From Xiphydria camelus (lineage: Eukaryota; Arthropoda; Insecta; Hymenoptera; Xiphydriidae), in the NCBI GenBank assembly GCA_963678675.1, contig OY783198.1, forward strand, positions 11,108,580 to 11,172,579: DNA of 64,000 nucleotides, read 5' to 3'. The position numbers and the translations under genes were made by a program. Shown piece after piece: positions 33,001-45,000 of the stretch. Numbering within the stretch: position 1 is the stretch's first letter; each line of letters opens with the position of its first letter. A model generated the notes under the pieces. That model was not told the origin of the DNA and did no database searches. It saw only the letters and a program-made list of their open reading frames with translations.

Positions 33001-36000
33001 ATTTTATACATTTTTTCAACAGTTTGTGTTTCAATATAAACAAATAAAGGTGTTTTCTGAGCAATACCATTTTTTGACTTGTACTCTTTTTCTCGAACAT
33101 CCTAGATATTGTATTGGATTCAGCGGAATAATTTATGAGCCGCTACCGCGCGCGCGTGTCCGGATTTGCTGTAAGTATACGATAAATCTAATATTGCTCG
33201 AAATATTGGCGCCTGTCAAAACTAATTGAAATCTCGTTAGCCATCATGCTCACCGCTTGCGATTTTCTAAATTGAATAATTAATTTTTAACAATTAAATT
33301 AAAAAAGCCACACAGTAGCAGCACGTAAATAATTAAATAGGACAGATTAAAATTTATTTTAGTCGATAACAGTGAACAGAAACGGAGATATTACGAGCCT
33401 ACTAATTTGAATAAATTTTGCCAACTTCCACAGCAATGTTCAAAGACGCACCTTAATGGATCGATAAAATCGAAAATAAACCGCCAAGTAGCAAATGAAC
33501 CTACAATATGGTTTATGTTGCAAATTAATATTGCCGAACAAAAAGAAACAAAAAATCAGAATATACATTGAAATCGAGATACATTGTTTTCATCCAAAAT
33601 CGGATCACCCATCCTATTATAACCATACTGTTTGCTGCTTAATTAGCTTCGTTGATTGGCCAGTGTCACCGAGTCCTCATGTCCTGCACGCTCCTGTGTT
33701 AGATATGCCTCAGAACAATGAAGAAACTGTCTAACCCGCTTTCAATTTACGAAATTTAAGATCGACGAGATTGGTAGAATTATTTTTTTCGACCAATCAC
33801 GAACCTCAAAACTTGTAAATTAAAAGCGGGTCAGACAGATTCATTGCTTTTGGGTATACAAGACACGTTTTAAGTTACAAAGGAGCGATTGCGCTCTGAA
33901 AGTCAAGTTCTTCAAGCTTCTCTGAGCTATCAGCCATACATGGATTGTTCATATGGCTTCATTACAATTATTTATAAATTAAAGTGTATTTTTCTAATGA
34001 AGTTTTGGACTTGAGTTGCAGTACTGTAAATATACTCAAAATGAACCCTCAAAAGTATGTAAGTTATAATCAATTGAAAAACACTTGTTCTTTCGATTAT
34101 ATCAATCCATTAGGGTATGATAAGATCTGATCGCACAGATCTGGGCTGATACAAATATTTTCCTCACTCATCCCCATTTCGAAGCCTTTTCCAGCCTATT
34201 TTTAAACCGTACGATGACGTTTTTCCCGCGTGACGCCGACCGGGAGTCCGCAGGCTGTCAAAAGATTGCTTAGTCCGAAGTGGGTCCTTTTTCCAAACTG
34301 ATAAACGTAAGGTGAAATGAGCCGCATATACTTCTGTTTGTTTTGTTTTGAGAAATGGGCATTCGTGAGAAAAAAAAGTATATCGAGTGCTACACGGCAG
34401 GACCTCGTAACTCACATTTCAGTGTCTTGCACTTACGAGGTCCTGCCGTGTAGAACTCGATATGTCATTCGGCTGAAATCCTCGGATTTTTAAGACTGTG
34501 TTTAGGAAATTTATGTACATTTTCTAAAATTTCTTAGAATGTTTCACCATTTTCTTGCGAATTTTTAAACATATCTGAATGAAAATTCATACAGATATGT
34601 ACATTCCGAGAGTTTTCCACAAAAAAGTCAAATACTAAATATAGTTAAATATTAAATATTATTACACAAAAGTATGTATGTCGAGCATATTCTTTTAAAG
34701 AATTTTACAGAAAGACAACATTTATTTTATCAACAGTAAACTAAATTTTCTAGTAGCAAATTTAACTAGACAGTATACTATTAATAGTAGGAAGTATATC
34801 TTTGCAGCTTCCATTTTATTTATTTTTTGTAAGAGGATCTTTTTAGGAGTATTAAACATCATTTCAGAAGAAGGGACGCATCATTGTGTTTCTACTGTTT
34901 GTTGATGGAAGAGAATTTGTATAAAAATTCAATACCCTGTTTCTCCGAAACTCAACGTTTCCGGACCCTTGTTCATAAGAACTTCTTTTCTTATTTTCAT
35001 CCAAGGAATCCATCCTTTAAGTTTGTCGCAATATTAAAGAGTCACCCGGTAGACATCTTGTAGATGTCTGACAGATATCTTTTGCTACTTGGGGAAGGAA
35101 CGAGGGCGAAACATTGTTGCTGAGCTTTTTGTCGACACCATTATTAGTGGGCTATTTTTTCAAGTGGCCCCGTGTGGTCCTTGACGTATTTTTTTACATT
35201 TTTGATGTATTTTGGGGTGTACAATTTTTTCTTCCTTCTGCGAAAAGCTTGCTAGCCGCAGGACAATTTAAATCACACATTCAAGATCTAATTTTTCATG
35301 AAGAATACCGCCACGTTCTCCGTATCTGCCATTTCTAGAATGCCATGTAGGTATATATATATAATTATAATTATATATCTGATTATGGTTATATATCTTT
35401 TATGGTTAATCTGATTATATCAGATTAAATAGAGAAAATTTATCAATCCATTTTTTTATTATATCCCTAAGGATTTTTTCTCATAATATTGTAAATAAAA
35501 ACGATTTCTCTCGGTTACAAGCATTATAAGGCCTTTAATATGTCCTCTATGAAAGTGAATTAGTGAATACTAAGAGAATAACAAATAGTGGTCAATTTCG
35601 TCAATTGAAAAAAAATCGTGAATGATCGCTATGTATCATACTGACGGATAATGACGATCGCATAGTGGGTAATGACGCTCAGACTTACAATAGATAGAAA
35701 TGAGGGGAAAGAGTGTACAGTTTCTTGTATCTTGTTTTTTTTCATATTAGTTAGTTATTAATAATCTATCTTGTGCCTTAAACATCTCTTCTTCAAAAAA
35801 TTGAAAAACACTTCTCCGCCGAGACATACCGCAATGATCAAGAGCCTCGATAGAGTTTGGCGCCAAGGACAAAGAAAACATAACGCGCGTAGCGTTATTT
35901 CCAATGGAAGATAAACGACATTACCCCAAGAAATGCAAATTTTTCCAATCAACTTTTGGCTCATATAATGAACATTAAACGAATCATATTCATATCAAAT

Positions 36001-39000
36001 TAAAGTGTATGAAATACTGAATCATATTATTCATGAATAGGTTATAGAGACTGGACCAGAAATGCTGCCCTAAAAGTAGATTGAAATAAAAATAAGAAGG
36101 AATCATTAGATACGATTCTCAAAGAATTAGAGGAGGGATGTAAGTTTTTGAGCAAGCATAGGTAGCAACGATAAAAAATATGATTCAGCCCTTTCAGGTG
36201 GTAAGTTTGAGAAACGAGGTCCGCCTTATGGAGTTCCAATGTTAAATTCCGAATGGAAGAAAATTATTTGATACTAGCATATGTGGCCCTCGCTCCGCTC
36301 GGGGAAGCTAGTGAGTTCCCACAAAATGTAAATTAAAGGGATAAACTTTCAACTCCAAAAATCATAAAGCTGAACTAACAATAAGTCATCATATTCTCAA
36401 TACAACAGCGCTTACGTCGGTGAAAGAAAGCTCCCTTCTTTATTTAATTGCATATGCTATTGGAAATTGAATTCTTTTTAATTGAAACGGCAGTTGAGTG
36501 GATATAAGGGGTATCCTCGGAATAAATACTGTTTCTCCTTTACATTTTTCCGACATTATTTGTGCTTCAATTATATTGTTTGATAACTGCTTCATGGTCA
36601 TTCTTGTTCCATTACATAATCTGGGTGAATCTAAATTCCTTAACGAAATAATTGGTGATCCTTTTTTTGATCTCAAACAGTGCAAAGGAATGCCTGGCAC
36701 ATTCAACGAATTTAAAAATTCTGTGGGCCCGAAAACATTTTAGAACTTTCTAGAAAGTTCTGGAGCATTCTAGAACATTTCAGAACTTTCTAGAATATTC
36801 TGGAATATTCTAAAATTTTCTTGAACATTTCAGAACAATCTAGAATATTCTTGAACATTTTGGAACAGACGGGAACATTCTGGAAGAGTCCGCGATATTA
36901 TTGAAAATTTTATGACACTGTAAAGCACCTGAGATAGTCGCTGGAAGAAGTCCATTGGTGGGCGGCACCATTTTAACCCCTGTATCTTCTGAACAAACCC
37001 CTGCAGTTCCAAAACAAAAACTTCTTCATCGATGGGGGATGTAGGGCTACCATACCATAAAACCCCCATGGGGCTACGATTACCGGTTCCACAGTTTTAT
37101 GGGAACGCACAATCTAACCACACTTATACAGTCCATGGGTGGGCGGCACCCTTTTAACCCCTGTATCTTCTGAACCAACCCCTGCAGTTCCAAAACAAAA
37201 ACTTCTTCATCGATGGGGGAAGTAGGGCTACCATACTCTATAATCCCCATGGGGCTACGATTAGCGGTCCCAGAGTTTTATGGGAACGTACAGACTAACC
37301 ACACTTTCTTTTATTATATATATTGATTACTCGTATCGAAGTCATATCAGGGATTTTCAACCACACTGATACTATTGATAACTATTACAAATTTGTAATT
37401 GTATGCTCGAAGCAGGGGCGACTACACCTATTGCATTGATAATTAACGAGAATTCCGAAAGCTCATTTCTAAGGTAAATCGATAAATAAATTTTCATCCA
37501 CTCGGAATTTAATATTGGAGCTTCATAAGGCCGGACCTCGTTTCTCAGACTTACCACTTGAAGGAGTTGAATCACATTTTTTTATCGCTGCTACCGATGC
37601 TTGCTCAGAAACTTACATCCCTTCCCTAATGTTCTGAAAAATGCCAATCATATCTAATGATATCTTCCTATTTTTATTTCGATTTACTTTTAGGACAGTA
37701 TTTCTGGTTCAGTCTGTATAATAAAATTCGTGAACAACAAAGAGGGAGCTTATTTTCCTCTCTAGTCGAGATTTTTATAAGGAAATTAAGTAGGGGAATG
37801 TCGTTAGGGTCGGCCTGTCGTCTAGGTCGGCCACACATTTGCGATATTTCAGCTTATAAAACTAGTTTCAACTATTTGCAAGCGTGGTAAAACTTCTATA
37901 GGTAACAGCACACCTTTTGAGGCAACACCGAGTTTGAAGCGTGATAGTAAAACGTGTTGTGCACTCAGTGGCTTGGGAAAGACGAAACAAGTTTTCCAGT
38001 ATCAGTGAATACGGTATGAGAATTTGAAGCTAAAACATGCAATCGTCGAGGTAAGCAAATAAGTGTGTCATATGGTTATCCTTTAGGAATAAATCAAGGG
38101 GATAATTCAATTTGATAACCCGTTTGGTTGTGGTGTGATGCGATGTGGCCCTGGTACTTGTCGTCAAGGTTGGACCATTTGTGCAGTCAGGGTTAGCCAC
38201 CGTGATTTTTTTTCCTTTCAGAGTAATAGCAACGTTATTACAACAGAAACACCAGCAAAACGAGGTCGTCCACCCAAAAAAGTACTGAAAGAGCCCTCTT
38301 CGGATGAAGACCGGATGAAGATTCCGTTGCATGCATTGAATGCAAAAGAGAAGTGCATTTGAAGTGCGCGAAAATGACGACCAGGTACTTCATTTGTCAA
38401 AACTGCGATTCAGAATAATTTAGCGCCTATATTTCGTCGATTTTCAGCGGCTGGCCAACCTAGACAGCGCTGGCCAACCTTAACAGTATTTCTAATTTAA
38501 AAAAAATACCCATTACTTTTTAATTTTTCATCCAATCAATTCGTAATATCTCGGAAAAGTTTTCTTTTTCCCGGACCCTTCTAAGAATGCGCAGTAATTA
38601 TAAGAATTATTTTTTACATGAAAATTACGGGCAAAAGTCAAAACTATGGCCAACCCTGACGACATTCCCCTATACGCTTGTTATCGATTGCAAACTGTTT
38701 ATTGCGAGGCGAAAAAACTAAAGTCATGGAATATTATCGTTTTACGATCAGACCAGCGAGGAAAAGTAGATAATTGCTTAAGAATATAGTTTGGGTAAAA
38801 AAAATCTTGCTTGATCGCTATAACTCACTGGGTATCATTATCCCGGTCTCTCCTATGTGAAAAAGCAGGGTGAAATGGAGTAGTTCGGTTGGCCTTTGCT
38901 CTTCATTAGCAATCACGTGGTAAACTGAGATCAACTCGAGTATCCCATTTTACCCTGCTCTCCCTGATATACATACATACCTTGCAATGGTATAAACAGC

Positions 39001-42000
39001 AATATAGTTAACGTTCCAGCCACGGCCGACCAGCCCACTTCTTGAGATATAAGGTATGTGATCACAAGGGTCGCCAGTGGGCCAAGCCAAATGTAGTGTA
39101 GAAAATATACCGCATAGTCAAACCTGTTCACGTCATTGCTCAAGAGATTGACAACCTGTATAATATGTTCTAAATTAATGTATATCTGATATAGCCATTT
39201 CGTTGAGGTATCGAAGCGAAGATAAATTGTTTTAAGTTTACGCTTCCCATTTCTGATGATTTTAGAAAGAAAGAAATCCAAACGAAGTTACATAGCATCG
39301 AGGGAGTGTCATGATGGACGGTTAAAAATAATCCAAAGTGTATAGAAAGTTCGAGGTCAACTCAAATATCTTTAAATAGAATCGAATTATTATAATAGTT
39401 CATATCGAGATATTTACGACTCACCCTGGCGGGAAAAATTATCCGAAATTTGTTGAAAAATTGCTCGAAAATTTCCGAAATCCAAATTCGGACAAATCCT
39501 ATGATTTATTATACAGGGTGACATTTTAAAAACTTGCCACCCAAATATCTCAGTTACAGAGATTTTCTTTAAAATAAAAATACGGTTTCGGCAGTGGAGA
39601 GGGGGAATCAAAATGACATAATCGGAGACGCACCCCTCCAACACCCTTAGGGGTACCCCCCCCAAACTTTGTAATCTTAAATAGCAACCCCCCATCTGTG
39701 ATACAGCGTTGGAAAGCTCTTTAAAAATGCTTTACAACAACACCAAATTATGGTACCTTTCGATGAGTAGTTTTTGCGCAAATCGAGAAAGAAACTGCTA
39801 GAAATAAGTTGTCAATATATTTATTAAAGGTCAATTACGTTACAATAAGTTTTCGAAATGATTTCCATTGATTTTTCGAACTTTTTCAAATGTTGTTCTT
39901 GAAATTTTGCGACATTCTTACGTAATTCTCTGTTTCAGTTGGTTAATGCTTGCTGGTTGAGTTTGAAAAACAACAGATTTCAGATGTCCCCATAAGAAGA
40001 AATCGCAGGGAGTAAGATCAGGTGATGGAAACCACTTCGAAAATTTGATGTAACATAATTGACCTTTAATAAATAAATTGACAAAACTTACTTCCAGCAG
40101 TTTCTTTCTCGATTTGCGCGAAAACTACTCATCGAAAGGTACTAAAATTTGGTGTTGTTGTAAAGCATTTTTAAAGAGCTTTCCAACGCTGTATCATAAA
40201 TGCTATTTAAGATTATAAAGTTGGGGGGGCTACCCCTAAGGGGGTTGGAGTGGGTGCGTCTCCGATTATATCATTTTGGTTCCCCCTCTCCACTGCCGAA
40301 ACCGTATTTTTTTTTAGAAAATCTGTAACTTTCTGAGATATTGGGGTGGCAAGTGTTCAAAATGTGTCACCCTGTATATTCAAAAATGTCTACAATTAAA
40401 ATCTATACGTATAAAATCTATACCATATATATAATTCATAAAAGAACATATCTTGATTGATTGACTGATTCATCAACGCCGAGCCGAAATCGCTAAAGCT
40501 AATTACATGAAATTTTTGGACAGTAACTTTCTTTTGTGATGTAATTCTTACAAAAAAATACTACTGCCAGCTGTGTAGCTACTACTAAACACGTAGTAAT
40601 AATCACTGAAATGTCTGTAATCCTGTGTAGTAAACTACATAATATATAGTAACAACTGCGCATTCAGTTAGGTGTAATACACGAATACTACATGTGCGGT
40701 TACCACAGAGATGGATTATGGACAAGCACTACATGAGTGGTTTCCAGTATAGGCGTTTGTAGTTCTGTGCAATACATGTAGTAAATCGCTAGTTTTACAC
40801 GTGTAGTTATCACAGAGAATGTACCCTGCACGTGTGGTAACGACATTCTCTGTAATAACTGTAGTTAAACATAGCTGTACTACGCGTGGGTTAATTTTAA
40901 TAACGTTAGGGTAAAGCGAGGAGAGATGGCACACGTTTTACAAAATTTAAAATATTTTCTTATTAACGAAAAATTAAAAAATACCAAGTAATACAGAAAA
41001 CTAACAATAACTTTAGCGTACTTTTGGTATAGTTGAAAAACACAAAACACTTATCATAATGACACCAAAAAGAAAAAAGTAAAATACTAAATTGGTCCAT
41101 CTGTCCTACTTAGTGTAGGAGAGTTGGACCATTAGGGGTAGGATAGATGGACTATTAACTTTTAACGCTTTTTCTTGATTGCTTTAATGCCGTACGTTTG
41201 ACAAATGTTTTCATAAGATGTGCTGTCGTCGTGCAGCCATTTCAAACACAAATCGCACTTAAGCTAGTCATCCTTTTTCTTGGTTTGCCGATAATCTTCG
41301 TTGCACCCGACGCATTCATTTTCCATATCGCTAAAATGTTAAAATGTTATTGCCAGGTATAAATAATCCGCAGACCATGTAGTCCTTGGAGGTGTGTTCA
41401 GTTTTTGCTTGCACTTGTTGGGCATTTTTCTGAAATCATACCTAAAGCCTTAGTCCATCTCTCCTCGCAAATGCTGGTCCACCTCTCCTAAAAGCTTAGG
41501 AGAGATGGACCGGACAATATTTACTAAACGAAACTATATACACGCCTGTTTTAAGGTTAGGTGTCCACCAGAAAACCCGTCTTACCAGTACTTTCCACTA
41601 CATTAGGCTAAAATTTACCTTAAAGTGATTTAATTGACGAACAAAATAACCTCAGAAAAATTTTTAGCGTAGTCAAAAACAATGATCGCTTGTAACTAAC
41701 AAAAACAATGACAAACAACAGCAGAAACGGATTTAAAAGCACGACTGTTAACTGCGGCTATGTCAACGTGATTGGATCGGGCCTTGTTGCCACGATGCAA
41801 AAGATATCGCTGGTGGTCCGTCTCTCCTACTGTGTGCCATCTCTCCTCGCTTTACCCTATATAGTAGGGGTATATACTCATACGTATTTGTAAGGATGTA
41901 GGTACAGTGGGGTCCCAATCATTTCGTCAGCATCTCTTGCCATGTCCGATTGGGCAGAAACTCGCTTTTTTCATGAATATACAGGGTGGTCCAGGGTAAT

Positions 42001-45000
42001 CGTCATTAATTTTGATAGGTGATAGAACAGTAAAAAAAAGTAGACCTTCATAAGAAAACTTTGTTAATAAATATTTCCTAACAAAGATACAGGGTGTTAA
42101 AGTTGTGGGAAAAAAACTGGTTTTTTCATCGTAACTTCTAAACCATGGTTGATTGATTTCCATGAAATTTCGCACACAGACTAATGTAGTACACCTCTAA
42201 GTAATGATTAAAATCATTTAAAAAATTCTCCAGTGGCATAGACACTGGGGGCCGGCACCCCTTTCTCCCCCTCCCAATTTTTGGCGCCACTGAATATTTT
42301 ACAAAGAAAATTGAATTTTTGGACAGGATAAAGAACATTTTCTGATTAAAAAAAAAATTCTTAAGAGAACAATTTTGAAAAGATTTTTTTCTTCATGAAG
42401 AAATGGCCCTCCCACTACCAAATTTTTTTCTACACAGTTTTTATTGATTTCAAATATACTGAATTTTTTTAAGAAAAATCGAGACTGTCGCATTGGCGAA
42501 ATAAATATTTTCTGGTGTTTTTGTCACTTTTTTGTAAGAAAATGCCTTTTAATGTCACTTGAAAATTTTGATACTTCTTTTTGAAAAATTGAGAAAAAAA
42601 ACAAAAATTTTCATGTATACAAAGTTGTTTATGCCATTAATAGTACACTTGAATCTTTAAAATTAAAATTTATTTTTCAAATCGATGTATACCATTAACA
42701 GCGCGTGAAAAAAATCTAAAAAATTCAGGTAATGTTTTTTCATGAAGTATGATTATGTAAATAAAAATCAGATTTTTTATGAGACCCTTTTGAAAAAAAG
42801 TGGCTGTCTTGACACAGAATGCCCTATTTATGTTTTGTTTCCGGGCTTTTTTCATTTGTCTTAAATACACGTGTGTAAATATAAATTTATATTTTTTGGA
42901 CCTTTATAAAAGCTGAGTAGGTACTCTTGATTAATTTTTATAAATGCCTCAATTAATTTAAATGGGAATTGACAATAACACTGTTCGACAAAAATAAAAC
43001 TTTTTTGTCCCATGAAGATCTCCAAAAAAATTCTGAAAGATGAACCCAAATTCGAATTTTGAAATGGCAGATGACAGTCCACCATATTTAATTTTTAAAT
43101 TCTGCTTGCAGAGTTGAGTTCAACAACCTTGAAACTTCCCTAGAAATTAACTTTGTTACCTTCTAATAAAATTTCGTTGTGAAACTTTTGTGGTCGCAGA
43201 ATCTGAATCTGAGGTCGGAATTTCAAAATTCAAAACGGCGGATCACATATGGCAGCTAAAATTTAAAAAGTTTTTGAATCATCGTGAAATTTCCTCGTTT
43301 CAGGTTTTTAAGCTTGCTGATTCCGAATTTGCGGTCAAAAATCCGAAATTTGGAATAGCGGATCCAATATGGCGGATTATCACATCCACCATTTCAAATT
43401 TTGAATTTTTGGTCGCGAATTCGGGTTCAACGACCCCAAAACTCGAAAGCAGGAAATTTCACGACAACTCGAAGATTTTTCACATTTTCGCCGCCATATT
43501 GGATTCACCAATATGAATTTTGAATTTTTCACTTCGAATTGGGATTCAGAGACCTGAAAAACCCTGGGATACCACATTTTTAAGATAATAATGAACCACC
43601 AACGATACTAAAAACTTCAAATATCGAAAAAAAATTAGTAGGTACATAAAAAACGCCGATACACGTACATTTTTATTTATTGTTATCTTTCAGAATTTGT
43701 TGGAAATCTTCATGGTACAGAATAAAGTTTTACTTGTGTCGAAAAGTAATATTTTAACAGTAGTTTGATAGTAGCAATATTTCAATAGTTCTACCAAAAT
43801 CATGGCAGTAACATTTGTCAGAATTACAGGGCTACCGCACAAGATTACTGTAATTACTTGGCGGTAGTTAGCTGTAGTTTGTTCTCTGTAGTTGGGATAG
43901 TAGTATTTTTTCATAAGGGAAGCACCCACTTATAAAGAATTTTAGGAAATTCTTCCCCTAAGGTTCTAAAATAGGGAATGTAAGACTTATTTCGAGATCC
44001 ACACGGAAGAAGTCGCGGGTGGAAAGCTAGTCTGACATATCTAGACAAACTCTGAAATTTTTGAATACATATTCGTGCCTTTGAATTTTGTTATAAATAT
44101 TCGATCAAATCTGATATTTTCTACCTATCATGTTCCTGCCTTCAAATTTCCGACAAATATCTCCGACTTTTGTCGTCTAATGTCACATTTTGGCGAAATC
44201 TTGAAAACGACTACTAATACTCGTAGTATCTTATGTACTTTGATAGTTAACATAAGGTCGGTAGTTTCATCTTTAAGGTAAAATTTGCGTATGCACCAAG
44301 AGCGAAGAGTTTGTAGTGATGATCAGATGTATGTGTTTGTACTGTAGTTCAAATATATTCTACTAATATTTTTCGACGAAATCTAAACAAAATTCTGGCA
44401 CACGTCCGAAAATGTAAGAAAGTCGGGAAACGTCCGATTTATTATTCCGATATTTTTGAACACCATGTTTTAAAAGCCAGACAAATTCTGACATATTTTT
44501 AATTAACAATTCCCGTCAGTTTTTCAACAAATTTCGGACATTTTTTTTCCGCCGGAGCATCGATGGTAGATAGAGAATTTGGCTCATTTTTTAATTTACC
44601 TGACCAATGGTAGTCTCCGCCAAAGCAGTCTTCGACAATTTCAACACTTTTCGATAGACCAAAGTACAACAAGCGACTCGGAGCTTCATTCCAGTATGCA
44701 TGATCCCTTGGAAGCACGGATGAGTCACGAAGCAATTGATCAAGCAACACAAAACAACGCCGGCTGCGCATATATAGGCTTCCTTCTTCGACATTTCACC
44801 GTCCCCGCCGTAGTACCTCAATAATCTTGCCAGGGCCAGAGGTTGAGTAATTCTTCGAACCGTTTGCGAGAAAACTTGTTAATCGATGTTTCGAAAAATT
44901 TGTTATCCATTTATAATTCATCGCCGATCGTAAGTACCTTACAAAAAATTCCAATAAGGCTTGTATGAGGCCGTAGAGCATCACCGTCGGCCCGAAACAT

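Larger units (their letters stand above)
36274..37326 (-). mobile_element. Non-autonomous Helitron with helicase fragment
   Basis: Read on the minus strand: host A, then TCAATATATATAATAAAAGA as the 5' end, a tandem ~180-bp duplication, a TTCTAGAA minisatellite, a helicase C-terminal fragment, a GC-rich near-palindrome (CCCGAGCGGAGCGAGGG) and the 3' end ATATGCTAG followed by host T. The 5' TC, 3' CTAG, subterminal hairpin and A/T target are the standard Helitron signature. About 1.05 kb. Confidence 0.82.
36044..37718. mobile_element. Foldback element split by a Helitron
   Basis: The left arm 36044-36266 (GAGACTGGACCAGAAATGCT...) is the inverse of the right arm about 37490-37718 (...TATTTCTGGTTCAGTCTGTA). 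TA occurs at both outer ends. The Helitron 36274-37326 fills most of the space between the arms. Confidence 0.78.
39156..44599. other. Long ABCC intron, general content
   Basis: 5.4 kb. Besides the elements listed, 40540-40900 and 43680-43930 have many short TAGTAACTAC-type repeats, and 43190-43560 is a decayed relative of the GGCGGATCCAATATGGCG family. No exon recognised inside. Confidence 0.5.

Noticed and set aside
41708..41893. 61-codon plus-strand ORF
   Set aside because: Runs through the TIR of the 40909-41857 transposon.
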